This document shows, one piece after another, positions 17,192-26,175 of a DNA stretch of 64,000 nt. Position 1 is the stretch's first letter. Every line of letters begins with the position of its first letter. The position numbers and the translations under genes were made by a program. This DNA is from Ruminiclostridium sufflavum DSM 19573 (lineage in GTDB: Bacteria > Bacillota > Clostridia > Acetivibrionales > DSM-1351), in NCBI RefSeq assembly GCF_003208175.1, contig NZ_QKMR01000015.1:1-64000 (forward strand). Direction: 5' to 3'. Below the pieces are notes generated by a model. It saw nothing but the letters and a program-made list of their open reading frames with translations, was not told the DNA's origin and did not search any database.

Positions 17192-18889
17192 ATGGGAAAC
17201 AGTAAAAAGACTTTAAAGATATTAGGAGCTTTAGCCGGAATATCTGTGATAGTGTTTTGCCTTATATATGGAGGAATTACGCTGACGAAAAATATGGGAA
17301 AGAGCGCAAAGGTGGTATCGGCTGAAAATGCGGCAGAAACCTTAAATGAGCTTTATCAGGATATAACAGTTAATACAGTTGCAGCAAGAAAAGCGCAGAT
17401 AAGTCTTGAACCGGCAGATGTCAAGGATTCACTGCCTGATATTTCAAAGTTTCCTCCTCAGGTAGACAATACAACAGGCAAGTACATAGAAATTTTTTCT
17501 TCAACAGAAAAAGCGGGGGATGAAAAAGACGGCTGGCTGGTTGATGTTGCAAAGGAATTTAATGCTGCCGGCATTCAGATAAATGGGGAAAAGGTTTCGG
17601 TAAGGTTAAGGGGAATTGCATCCGGTCAGGGTATGGATTATATTGTTTCGGGAAAATATCTTCCTGATGCCTTTACTCCGTCAAATGAGCTTTGGGGAGA
17701 GATGATGAAGTCAAAGGGCACAAATGTATCTCTGGTTGAAAAAAGACTTGCTGGAAATGTGCCGGGGATACTTTTATCCAGAAGCAAAAATGATGAGCTT
17801 ATTAAAAAATACGGGGCCATAAATTTAAAGACCATTACTGACGCAGTTGCAGCAAATGAAATTGCCATGGGATATACTAACCCTTTTGCAAGCTCCACAG
17901 GCTTAAATTTTCTGATTTCAACCTTGAGTACCTTTGACAGTAAGGATTTATTGAGCGGGAAAGCCATTCAGGGCTTTGAAAAATTCCAGACGAACATTCC
18001 CTTTGTCGCATATACTACATTGCAAATGAGAGAATCGGCAAAGTCAGGAGTACTTGACGGATTTATACTTGAATATCAGACCTTTGTAAACACACCCGGC
18101 TTGAGCTCCGAGTACATATTTACTCCATTCGGGCTGAGGCATGACAGTCCTATGTATTCTATCGGCAAGCTGTCTGACGAGAAAAAGGAAATTCTCAATA
18201 GGTTTATTGAGTTTTGCAAGTCTGAGAAAGCACAAAAGCTTGCAGATGATTATGGCTTTAATAAGCTGGATGATTATATTCCTGAAATGACTGCAGTGGC
18301 AGGAGAGGTTGTTTCACAGGCACAGAGCCTGTGGAAGGAAAAGAAGGATGCCAATAACGATATAACGGCTGTTTTTGTTGCAGATGTGTCAGGCAGCATG
18401 AACGGAGTTCCATTGAACAACTTAAAAAAATCTCTGCTGAATGGGTCCCAGTACATACTAAAGGATACATCAATAGGGCTTGTTTCTTTTTCCACGGATG
18501 TAAACATCAATCTTCCGATAGCCAAATTTGATATAAACCAGCGGTCTTTATTTACCGGTGCGGTGACAGATTTAACGGCAAACGGAAGTACAGCCATGTT
18601 TGATGCTATTGTTGTGGCAACGAAAATGCTTGTCGAGGAAAAGGCAAAGACTCCGAATGCCAAGCTGATGCTGTTCGTTTTAAGTGACGGTGAGACCAAT
18701 TACGGACACTCACTGGACGATGTTGGAGATATGCTCAAAGCCTTTAAAATCCCTATTTATACTATAGGCTACAATGCAGATATAAAAGCCTTGGAAACAC
18801 TTTCACAGATAAATGAAGCAGCAAGTATAAATGCAGACTCAGAGGATGTTGTTTACAAGCTGGGAAGCCTGTTTAACGCACAGATGTGA
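17192..18889 (+). CDS. Membrane-anchored solute-binding / von Willebrand factor A domain protein
   Basis: A 565-residue extracytoplasmic protein. An N-terminal signal anchor (about 9-30) is followed by an extracellular solute-binding-protein-like domain (~90-370) and a C-terminal VWA domain (~390-560). The VWA metal site is intact: DVSGS (398-402), a Thr-containing STAMFD loop and LSDGETN. VWA domains bind protein ligands through a Mg2+-dependent site. The fusion occurs in Firmicutes and resembles the YfbK idea, but its ligand is unknown. AAGGAGAG precedes the ATG. The gene ends in a strong terminator (18925-18980). Confidence 0.8.
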   Translation: MGNSKKTLKILGALAGISVIVFCLIYGGITLTKNMGKSAKVVSAENAAETLNELYQDITVNTVAARKAQISLEPADVKDSLPDISKFPPQVDNTTGKYIEIFSSTEKAGDEKDGWLVDVAKEFNAAGIQINGEKVSVRLRGIASGQGMDYIVSGKYLPDAFTPSNELWGEMMKSKGTNVSLVEKRLAGNVPGILLSRSKNDELIKKYGAINLKTITDAVAANEIAMGYTNPFASSTGLNFLISTLSTFDSKDLLSGKAIQGFEKFQTNIPFVAYTTLQMRESAKSGVLDGFILEYQTFVNTPGLSSEYIFTPFGLRHDSPMYSIGKLSDEKKEILNRFIEFCKSEKAQKLADDYGFNKLDDYIPEMTAVAGEVVSQAQSLWKEKKDANNDITAVFVADVSGSMNGVPLNNLKKSLLNGSQYILKDTSIGLVSFSTDVNINLPIAKFDINQRSLFTGAVTDLTANGSTAMFDAIVVATKMLVEEKAKTPNAKLMLFVLSDGETNYGHSLDDVGDMLKAFKIPIYTIGYNADIKALETLSQINEAASINADSEDVVYKLGSLFNAQM

Positions 18890-18924
18890 TTCTATAAAAA
18901 TCAAAATAAATAAGTGCATTAGCC

Positions 18925-18980
18925 AAAAGCCATGTATAAGCGGAAGCAGATTCCCTTGTATACATGGCTTTTATAAATTT
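18925..18980 (+). terminator. Intrinsic terminator
   Basis: AAAAGCCATGTATA (18925-18938) is perfectly complementary to TATACATGGCTTTT (18959-18972), with a TTATAAATTTT tail. Confidence 0.8.
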
Positions 18981-19039
18981 TAAAAGCTATGCAATTTATT
19001 ATGCAATATTAAAAAAATATTAAATTATACTGACATATA

Positions 19040-19068
19040 TTGTTATGATTGGTCGAATGCATTATAGT
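19040..19068 (+). promoter_or_regulatory. Putative promoter of the GHL10-amidase gene
   Basis: TTGTTA (19040-19045), a 17-base spacer and TATAGT (19063-19068), about 105 bases before the start. Confidence 0.55.
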
Positions 19069-19172
19069 ATAAGTTATACAATGCCATAAAATGAGCTTTT
19101 TTGGAGTGTTAGCCTGAAAGAAGCTGTTATCATGCAGTAATAATCCTTTATATCAGCGGAATGGAGATACAT

Positions 19173-22169
19173 ATGAATAAGAAAATAGGTACAATAGGTA
19201 TTTTGATTTTAATCTTGATGCTTTTCCCTATAATGGGATATAAAATATTCAATGACAGGCAGTATGAGGGTAATACTACAAATGCTCAGGATACGCCGGC
19301 AGTAGAGGATTTAAGAGGTGTGTGGATTGCTTCCGTAAATAACATTAATTTTCCGTCTAAACCGGGGCTTACTGCTGAAGAACAAATGAAGGAACTGGAT
19401 AAGATTATAGAGAACACAAAGTATATGGGGCTTAATGCCATATTTTTTCAGGTCAGACCGACAGGGGACGCCTTATACAAATCATCGATTTTCCCATGGT
19501 CTGCATATTTGACCGGGGAGCAGGGCAAAGCAAATGACAGGAATTTTGATCCTCTGGAATATATTATTGAGCAGGGACATAAAAACGGCATACAGATTCA
19601 TGCATGGATAAATCCTTTGAGACTTTCCATGGGAACAACGAAAAAACCGGATAAGGATGTAAAAGTATTGTCAGAAAATCATCCCGCAAGGAAAATATCT
19701 AATGCGGTGGTTTCTGCGAATACGGGACAGCTTTATCTTGACCCCGGATGCCCTGAAGCAGTTAAGCTTATAACGGAGGGCGTTGCTGAAATAGTCAGAA
19801 ATTATGACATAGACGGTATTCATTTTGATGATTATTTTTATCCTTCAAAGACAGAGGCTGCGAATAAACAGGATTTTAACGATGACGAGACATATAAAAA
19901 GTACAAGGGCGGTTTCAAAAACAAGGATGACTGGCGTAGAAATAACATAGACACACTTATAAGGAGTACATATGATACAGTCAAAGGAATAAAACCGGAG
20001 GTTCAGTTCGGGGTAAGCCCTTTTGCAATATGGTCGAACAAGGACAGAAACAAAGACGGATCGGATACACAGGGCGGAATTTCTACATATTATGATTATT
20101 TTGCAGATTCAAGAAAGTGGGTAAAGGAAGAATATCTTGACTATATAGCACCTCAGATATACTGGAATATAGGGTTTAAGATTGCAGACTACTCTGTACT
20201 GCTGGATTGGTGGAAAAATGTATGTGCAGGTACAAATGTAAAGCTGTATGTGGGACATGCCGCATATAAAATAAATGATACATCACAGGCAAACGAATGG
20301 CTTGACCCTCTTCAGATACCGAAGCAGATTGCCTTGAACAGGGAAAGTAAGGCTGTCAGCGGAAGCATTTATTACGGATATGCAAAACTGGAAAGCAATG
20401 CCTTGGGAATTAAGGAAAAGCTGCATGGTATTTACTCGGCGGGAAGAGATCCCGGCAGCAGTGTTCCTGAGGACAGACAGCTTATAATTTCTTCGCCTGC
20501 AAACGGCTATGAAACCTCCTCCTCCAAGATAAGCCTTCTTGGAAGCTGTGATCCTGACCAGCCTGTATATTTGGAGGATACCTTGGTGGAAACTTCAGAT
20601 AACGGTTACTTTACAGTATATGCAGATTTAAAGGACGGTGAGAACAGCTTTGTTTTTAAGCATAAAGGAAATCAGACAATAATAAAAATTAAAAAGAAGG
20701 CTGCGGCTGTTTCAACTGCTTATACAATGAATAAGCCGGAATTTAAGCCCGGTTCCTTTTTGCCCGTGCAATCCATGACCATGAGAACCGGCAGAAAGGT
20801 AACCTTTTCATGTCAGGCACCAAAGGGGGCGAAGGTATGGGTTGAAATCGGAAAATATAAGGTGGATTTAACCGGTACTGAAGGCTCAAGCAGCAGCGAA
20901 GGTACACTGACACCTGTTAAATATACCGGAACCTTCACTTTTCCGGCAGTCAGCGGAAATCAAAGGGTTATGAGCCTTGGAAACCCTGTGTTTGTTCTTG
21001 ACTACAACGGTAAAAAGGTCACGTCAAAGCAGAGCAATACAATAAGTGTCCAGTCATCAAAATATAATAAATATGCGGTGGTAAGCACGTCAGAAGCTGA
21101 AGCGCCTGCCCGTTCGGGTCCGTCAACCTCGTATTCAAGGGTTACTCCTTTAATAAATGGAGCCTCAGATTATGTCGAAGGACAGCAAAATAATTTCTAT
21201 CTGCTGAAAAGCGGTATGTGGGTATCTGCAAGTGATGTAAAAATTGTAAATGATAAGGCAATAAAAACAAATAATATATCTTCAATAAAAGTGACTGCCA
21301 ACGCCGGCTATACAGATTTAACATTTAAAATGCCTGTAAATGCTGTGTTTGATGTGTCGGCGGCATCGGATAGGGTTACGTTAACGCTATATAATACAAA
21401 GGGTATCAAAATCGGTTCACCCGCTCCCGGCAGCTCAATATATTCGTCTGCTGTCTGCAGGAATGCTTCGGGAAATGCTGAGTATACATTTAAGCTGAAA
21501 AAACCTGACAGCTTCTATGGATATTATGTGCAGTATAAAAACGGCTCGCTGGTATTTTCGCTGAAAAACGGTCCGAAGATTGCGAAAACCGGAACAAAGC
21601 CGCTTTCAGGCTTGAAGGTTCTTCTTGACGCAGGACACGGAGGAAAGGAAACAGGTGCAATTGGTCCGGCAGGCAAGAATGGACTGTATGAAAAGGATAT
21701 AAACCTGTCAATTGCATTAAATACAAGAAAATATTTAAAGGCTCTGGGAGCCGAGGTTATTATGACCAGAACGAGTGATACTACGGTCAGCCTTTCAGAA
21801 AGAGCTGATATGATTAGAAATAAAAAGCCTGATATTGCAGTCTCTATACATAACAATTCAATGGATGTGACTGCGGACTATACTAAACATACAGGCTTGC
21901 TGACTTTATATTCGAGAGACAGCTCAAAAGCGGCTGCAGGCTTTATCCAAAAAGCACTGACAGCAGATTTGCAGAGAAAGGACGGAGGCTATAGATGGCA
22001 AAGCCTTTCGGTATGCATACCTGTTCAAGCTCCGGCAATTCTTATAGAATGCGGTTTTATGTCAAATCCGGCAGAATATGAATGGCTTGTGAATTATGAG
22101 AATCAGGTTAAAATTGCAGATTCCATCGGTAAGGCTGTTGAAAGCTGGGCATATAACAACGCAAGGTAA
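19173..22169 (+). CDS. Multidomain cell-wall hydrolase: GHL10 glycosidase-like + SH3 + AMIN + N-acetylmuramoyl-L-alanine amidase
   Basis: A 998-residue exported protein. Order: signal anchor (~8-25); GHL10/DUF187 TIM-barrel glycosidase-like domain (~40-380) with RGVWIASVNN and the acidic GIHFDDYF motif (Asp219/Asp220); an Ig-like segment; a long linker; an SH3-like segment; an AMIN-like beta domain; and an Amidase_3 zinc amidase with DAGHGG (zinc His822), YEKDINL (zinc Glu), SIHNNS (zinc His) and catalytic Glu959 in LIECGFMSNP. The two catalytic ends could attack glycan and peptide cross-links of peptidoglycan together. ATG 19173 is preferred over the one at 19161 because GGAG then lies six bases before it. 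A terminator follows. Confidence 0.88.
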   Translation: MNKKIGTIGILILILMLFPIMGYKIFNDRQYEGNTTNAQDTPAVEDLRGVWIASVNNINFPSKPGLTAEEQMKELDKIIENTKYMGLNAIFFQVRPTGDALYKSSIFPWSAYLTGEQGKANDRNFDPLEYIIEQGHKNGIQIHAWINPLRLSMGTTKKPDKDVKVLSENHPARKISNAVVSANTGQLYLDPGCPEAVKLITEGVAEIVRNYDIDGIHFDDYFYPSKTEAANKQDFNDDETYKKYKGGFKNKDDWRRNNIDTLIRSTYDTVKGIKPEVQFGVSPFAIWSNKDRNKDGSDTQGGISTYYDYFADSRKWVKEEYLDYIAPQIYWNIGFKIADYSVLLDWWKNVCAGTNVKLYVGHAAYKINDTSQANEWLDPLQIPKQIALNRESKAVSGSIYYGYAKLESNALGIKEKLHGIYSAGRDPGSSVPEDRQLIISSPANGYETSSSKISLLGSCDPDQPVYLEDTLVETSDNGYFTVYADLKDGENSFVFKHKGNQTIIKIKKKAAAVSTAYTMNKPEFKPGSFLPVQSMTMRTGRKVTFSCQAPKGAKVWVEIGKYKVDLTGTEGSSSSEGTLTPVKYTGTFTFPAVSGNQRVMSLGNPVFVLDYNGKKVTSKQSNTISVQSSKYNKYAVVSTSEAEAPARSGPSTSYSRVTPLINGASDYVEGQQNNFYLLKSGMWVSASDVKIVNDKAIKTNNISSIKVTANAGYTDLTFKMPVNAVFDVSAASDRVTLTLYNTKGIKIGSPAPGSSIYSSAVCRNASGNAEYTFKLKKPDSFYGYYVQYKNGSLVFSLKNGPKIAKTGTKPLSGLKVLLDAGHGGKETGAIGPAGKNGLYEKDINLSIALNTRKYLKALGAEVIMTRTSDTTVSLSERADMIRNKKPDIAVSIHNNSMDVTADYTKHTGLLTLYSRDSSKAAAGFIQKALTADLQRKDGGYRWQSLSVCIPVQAPAILIECGFMSNPAEYEWLVNYENQVKIADSIGKAVESWAYNNAR

Positions 22170-22214
22170 GGATTATTTTTAAAGTCTATGTAAAAAAGGC
22201 TGAATAACCAATAT

Positions 22215-22252
22215 AAACCACGTCAATAATTTCATTGAGGTGGTTTTTTATT
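22215..22252 (+). terminator. Intrinsic terminator after the GHL10-amidase gene
   Basis: AAACCACGTCAAT (22215-22227) pairs with ATTGAGGTGGTTT (22234-22246), followed by TTTATTTTG. Confidence 0.8.
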
Positions 22253-22287
22253 TTGCTTTTAAGTTTTTATAGAAGGAGGCTTTATAC

Positions 22288-22338
22288 ATGTCAGCACATT
22301 TGTTGAAGCATATGGCAGAGGCATGGAGGTATTTATGA
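22288..22338 (+). CDS. 16-codon ORF translationally coupled to the dehydratase operon
   Basis: MSAHLLKHMAEAWRYL is read from ATG 22288. It is preceded at ideal distance by AAGGAGG, the best ribosome-binding site in this neighbourhood. Its stop TGA (22336-22338) overlaps the ATG (22335-22337) of the next gene. The peptide is an amphipathic helix in outline. It may be a genuine small protein or a device that feeds ribosomes to the downstream gene; no rare-codon run or terminator suggests attenuation. Confidence 0.5.
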   Translation: MSAHLLKHMAEAWRYL

Positions 22339-23327
22339 TAAAAGTTGGCATACCAAGAGGTCTTTATTATTATAAGTATTCTGTACTTTGGGAAACCTTT
22401 TTCAGGGAATTGGGAGCAGAGGTGGTTTTATCTGATAAAACCAACAAGAATATATTGACAAGCGGTGCGAATGCATGTGTATCAGAAGCATGTCTTCCAA
22501 TTAAAATATACTTCGGACATGTTATGAATCTTGCAGGCAAGGTGGATTATATATTTATGCCAAGGTTTACCAGCATTTCGAAAAATCAATATATTTGTCC
22601 TGAAATATGCGGAGTGCCTGATATGATTAAAAATTCCGTAAAAATATTACCTAAAATTATTGATACTGAAATTAACCTGAGAAAAACAAATAAGAATTCC
22701 TTGCTGGCAGCACTTCGTGTAGGCGGGTTTATAACCAATGACAGGGAAAAAATTAAAAATGCATATAAAGCTGCGGTAAAAGCGTATCAGGAGGAAAGAC
22801 AGATATTGAAATCAGGTGTTCTGACAGATGAATTCAAGCAGGACAGTTTCTCTCTCAGGCTGATACAGAAACGAAGCACACAATTAACAGTAGCAGTTAT
22901 CGGACACAGCTACACAGTATACGACAGCTATATAAATATGGAGCTTATAAAAAAACTAAAGGCTTACGGTGTCGGAGTAGTAACGCTGGATATGCTTGAT
23001 TACCTTGAGTCAAAGAAAAAATGCAAGGAATTGAATAAGATGCTGTTTTGGGATTATGGTACAAGGGCGTACGGAGGAGTAAAGCAATTGATTGAAAGCG
23101 GTCAAATTGATGGCATATTGGCGCTTACGTCGTTTGGATGCGGTGTGGACAGCTTCGTTGATGAACTGGCAGAAAAAAAAGTGAGGAGTGAAAGTGATAT
23201 CCCATTTATGAAGATAGTGCTGGATGAGCATTCTGCTGAGGCGGGATTTTGCACAAGGCTTGAGGCTTTTATTGATATGATTGTAAGGAGGAAGGCATAT
23301 GATTTTTACATTTCCACATCTGGGTAA
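22335..23327 (+). CDS. 2-hydroxyacyl-CoA dehydratase activase-related protein (DUF2229-like)
   Basis: A 330-residue cytoplasmic protein. The N-terminal KVGIPRGLYYYKY followed by CVSEACLPIKIYFGHV is the signature of the DUF2229/HgdB-related half of large activase fusion proteins. Conserved Cys residues (CVSEACLP and CPEICGVPD) could hold an iron-sulfur cluster. GGAGG lies five bases before ATG 22335, which is preferred over 22323. The coding region overlaps the next gene by 29 bases. In many Firmicutes the corresponding domains are fused in one ~1,400-residue polypeptide; here they are separate genes. The substrate is unknown. Confidence 0.8.
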   Translation: MIKVGIPRGLYYYKYSVLWETFFRELGAEVVLSDKTNKNILTSGANACVSEACLPIKIYFGHVMNLAGKVDYIFMPRFTSISKNQYICPEICGVPDMIKNSVKILPKIIDTEINLRKTNKNSLLAALRVGGFITNDREKIKNAYKAAVKAYQEERQILKSGVLTDEFKQDSFSLRLIQKRSTQLTVAVIGHSYTVYDSYINMELIKKLKAYGVGVVTLDMLDYLESKKKCKELNKMLFWDYGTRAYGGVKQLIESGQIDGILALTSFGCGVDSFVDELAEKKVRSESDIPFMKIVLDEHSAEAGFCTRLEAFIDMIVRRKAYDFYISTSG

Positions 23328-24414
23328 TACTTATATAGTTGCTAAAGCTTTTCTGGATGATTTTGATGCACAATATGTCATTCCGCCCTTTAATACAAAT
23401 AAAACCATGGAAATCGGCTCCAAATACTGCTCGGAAGCCAATTGCCTGCCGTTTAAGCTGTTTGTGGGCAATATGCTTCAGGCAAAGGAGCTTGGTGCGG
23501 ACACCATGCTTATCACAGGCGGATGCGGGCCGTGCAAGCTGGGATATTTTTGTGAAATGCTGAAAAAAACAGCTGATGATATTGGAATTGATATGGAAAT
23601 AATAACATTGGAGGTTCCTGAGCAGGGACTCGGAGAGCTGGTGTCAAGGATAAAAAAAATAAGCGGAAAAGCCAATCCTGTTGATATTGCAAGAGCAGCT
23701 AATTCGGCTAAAAATGTTGCGGTTAAAGTTGATAAGCTGGAGAGGACGGCAAGAGTTAAAAGGTCCAGAGAACAGGAGGCAGGAAGTGTTGATAAAATTT
23801 GCAGGGCTTTTAAAAGTGATGTTATAAAGGTTAAGGGCTCAAAAAGGATAATTCAGCTTGTAAATGAAACCGAGAAAAGTTTAAATGAGGTCTCGCTGAA
23901 TAATGCTGCAAATCCTTTAAAAATAGCAATAGTGGGGGAGATATATACTACTGTGGAGCCTTATGCAAATTTTGAAATAGAAAGAATTCTTGGGAACATG
24001 GGTATTGAGGTTGAAAGAAGGGTAACAGTAAGCGACTGGATTATAAATGATATGATACGAAAGGGGCTGCATCTTCCCAGGGATTCAAGATATGTAAAGG
24101 CATCAAAAGCATATCTGGGCAGAATGGTGGGAGGACATAGCCAGCATACTATAGGAAACAGTGTTATTCATGCAAAGGAAGGCTATGATGGTATAATTCA
24201 TCTCTATCCGCTTGGCTGCATGCCGGAAATAGTATCGCAGGCAATACTGCCGGCTATAGAGGAAGATTATCAGGTGCCTGTTATGACTGTTATAAGAGAT
24301 GAAATGACAGGCGAAGCAGGGTTTGTAACAAGATTGGAAGCATTTGCTGATTTACTTAAAAAGAGAAGGGAAGAGCATATAAATGGACAAAGTAAACTGC
24401 TATATGGGCATTGA
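23299..24414 (+). CDS. 2-hydroxyacyl-CoA dehydratase-like protein
   Basis: A 371-residue protein related to the previous one. It begins MIFTFPHLGNTYIVAK, with CSEANCLPFKLFVGN and a GGCGPCKLGYFCEM block that is Cys-rich and likely to bind an iron-sulfur cluster. The C-terminal half has GHSQHTIGN and the LYPLGCMPEIVSQ motif of HgdB-like proteins, then DEMTGEAGFVTRLEAF. A similar DEHSAEAGFCTRLEAF ends the preceding protein, so the two genes look like an ancient duplication. It overlaps its neighbours by 29 and 32 bases. Confidence 0.82.
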   Translation: MIFTFPHLGNTYIVAKAFLDDFDAQYVIPPFNTNKTMEIGSKYCSEANCLPFKLFVGNMLQAKELGADTMLITGGCGPCKLGYFCEMLKKTADDIGIDMEIITLEVPEQGLGELVSRIKKISGKANPVDIARAANSAKNVAVKVDKLERTARVKRSREQEAGSVDKICRAFKSDVIKVKGSKRIIQLVNETEKSLNEVSLNNAANPLKIAIVGEIYTTVEPYANFEIERILGNMGIEVERRVTVSDWIINDMIRKGLHLPRDSRYVKASKAYLGRMVGGHSQHTIGNSVIHAKEGYDGIIHLYPLGCMPEIVSQAILPAIEEDYQVPVMTVIRDEMTGEAGFVTRLEAFADLLKKRREEHINGQSKLLYGH

Positions 24415-25354
24415 TGTGGGATCGGTAAGTACAAATATAACGCTTATTGATGAGCGGGATAATGTATTGGATAAGCTGTATTTGCGTACGGAAGGCCAGC
24501 CTATTGAATCAATACGTGCAGGGCTTAATGATATTAACAATAGAATCGGAACAAGCATTTCCATATGCGGAGTCGGGACAACAGGCAGCGGAAGACAGCT
24601 GGCAGCAGCTATTGTGGGAGCTGATGTTATAAAAAATGAAATTACCGCGCATGCAATAGCGTCACAGAAGGTTATATCCGATGTCAGAACCATTATTGAA
24701 ATAGGAGGGCAGGATTCTAAAATAATTTTATTAAAAAATAAAGTTGTGTATGACTTCGCCATGAACACTGTTTGCGCTGCGGGGACAGGCTCTTTTCTCG
24801 ACAGGCAGGCATCGCGGATAGGAATTTCAATTAAGGATTTCGGTAAATATGCTTTAAAGTCTCGCATTCCGGTTAGAATTGCCGGCAGATGTGCTGTTTT
24901 TGCGGAAAGTGATATGATACATAAACAGCAGATGGGATATTCAAGAGAGGATATAATAGGAGGCTTATGCGATGCTCTGGTAAGAAACTATCTGACTAAT
25001 CTTGCCAAGGGTAAGAAGCTGGAGGCACCTATAGTTTTTCAGGGAGGAGTGGCAGCAAATATAGGGATAGTAAAATCGTTCGAAAGAGCATTGGAGCAGG
25101 AGATAATTATTCCAGAGCATTATGATGTTATGGGTGCTTATGGCGTGGCACTGCTTGCAAGGGAGCATATGCAGGAAAGCTCAGCTAAAACAAGGTTTAA
25201 CGGCTTTGATAAATTAAACGGTGATTATACGGCGGTAAGCAAAGAATGCTCGGGATGTTCAAACTGCTGTGAAATAGTTCAAATTGTTTTAAATAACAGC
25301 CCGGTTGTGTGCTGGGGGGATAAATGCGGGAAGTGGAGCGGAACAGCAGGCTAG
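24383..25354 (+). CDS. BadF/BadG/BcrA/BcrD-family ATPase (acyl-CoA dehydratase activase)
   Basis: A 323-residue ASKHA-fold ATPase that, in characterised relatives such as HgdC, drives ATP-dependent electron injection into a dehydratase. Phosphate-1 loop GIDVGSVSTNI is near the N-terminus. The cluster-binding helix-cluster-helix region includes NTVCAAGTGSFLDRQA and AGRCAVFAESDM, which supply the two Cys that bridge a [4Fe-4S] cluster in the dimer. The C-terminus carries an extra CSGCSNCC cluster and a further CWGDKCGKW pair, not part of classic HgdC. It is the last gene of the three-gene overlapping operon. No acyl-CoA transferase or alpha/beta dehydratase gene is adjacent. Confidence 0.87.
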   Translation: MDKVNCYMGIDVGSVSTNITLIDERDNVLDKLYLRTEGQPIESIRAGLNDINNRIGTSISICGVGTTGSGRQLAAAIVGADVIKNEITAHAIASQKVISDVRTIIEIGGQDSKIILLKNKVVYDFAMNTVCAAGTGSFLDRQASRIGISIKDFGKYALKSRIPVRIAGRCAVFAESDMIHKQQMGYSREDIIGGLCDALVRNYLTNLAKGKKLEAPIVFQGGVAANIGIVKSFERALEQEIIIPEHYDVMGAYGVALLAREHMQESSAKTRFNGFDKLNGDYTAVSKECSGCSNCCEIVQIVLNNSPVVCWGDKCGKWSGTAG

Positions 25355-25923
25355 ACAATAGAAGTAGCGGCGTGTCTTATAAGCATAAGGATATATATGG
25401 CAATAAATAAATTTAAACCTTGATAACGAAAAATAAAAATTTGGGTTGTTATTTAAAAAACAAAAATGAAGTTTTGTATAAAAACTCTTATAGCATAAAA
25501 ATTTAAAATAAGTAAAAATGAAGCTGAAAGCAAAAATGCAATATATAAAACCATTAAAACCCAGAAAAAAATAGAAGGAAATATTTTAAAATTGTAGAAA
25601 TATAAATATATGTGTTAAATGTATTAAAAATATAAATAAATAATTATTTACCATTCAAATTTCATACTATAATCATTACGACAATAGTGTTCATAAAGAA
25701 AAATCATATAGTTAATTGCGGTATAGCCCTTGTGCTCCGCACTTTTAAGCGTTTTGCCCTCTGAGCCTTTTTCCGGATTATTTATATAATTCAGGCAGCC
25801 GGCTCAGGGACAAAAGCTTATATTGCTGTAATTGACTGTTTTCATATACTTCTGCCAAGACAAAATTTCATTAAAACTTAAAAAGCATTACTAAATCAAA
25901 GCAGGTACAGCTTGGTTCTTTTT

Positions 25924-25948
25924 GGAAAGGTCTGCCTTTCTTTTATTT
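25924..25948 (+). terminator. Small intrinsic terminator-like hairpin
   Basis: GAAAGG (25925-25930), TCTG loop, CCTTTC (25935-25940), then TTTTATTTG. It could end upstream read-through before the CE15 gene. Confidence 0.55.
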
Positions 25949-26048
25949 GTATTTATTAAGACAAATGTAATGGCACATTATAAAGTTAATTTTTTAAAAG
26001 AGTTTCTTTCTGACATATGCTTGAAAGCATTGCCAGAAGGTATCCAAG

Positions 26049-26117
26049 GTTTTGGTTTTGAAGTGTCGCAGCATAGTTTTTCAGCATAAAAACCAAAATT
26101 TTGCCTTTTAACGATAA
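26049..26117 (+). promoter_or_regulatory. Hairpin in the CE15 upstream region
   Basis: AGGTTTTGGTTTT pairs with AAAACCAAAAT about 30 bases later, some 70 bases before the esterase start. It could be a leader element; function unknown. Confidence 0.35.
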
Positions 26118-26175
26118 TTAATTTGATAAGGTTCCTTACAATAAATTAACAAAATTTTTAAAGGGGGAAAAGTCT

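Larger units (their letters stand above)
25355..26175. other. Long AT-rich intergenic region with a gene remnant
   Basis: This 820-base stretch has no convincing complete gene. On the minus strand 25651-25803 is an open 51-codon frame (reading NYINNPEKGSEG near its start, ending MKFEW), interrupted upstream by TGA at 25804-25806. It is probably the decayed end of a gene I cannot name. A lone GTAATTGACT (25828-25837) matches the dispersed repeat terminus. Two hairpins are listed separately. The first 280 bases are A-rich without visible structure. Confidence 0.45.

Noticed and set aside
24400-24867. 155-codon minus-strand frame opposite the activase gene
   Set aside because: Shadow of the real gene, which shows the ATPase motifs; the antisense frame has no ribosome-binding site or recognisable family.
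25804-25806. In-frame TGA in the minus-strand frame (FCP-TGA-AGC) as a possible selenocysteine codon
   Set aside because: A TGAGCC/GGCTCA stem lies nearby, but no known selenoprotein family matches, and the part upstream of the TGA looks like repeat sequence. A decayed gene is simpler.
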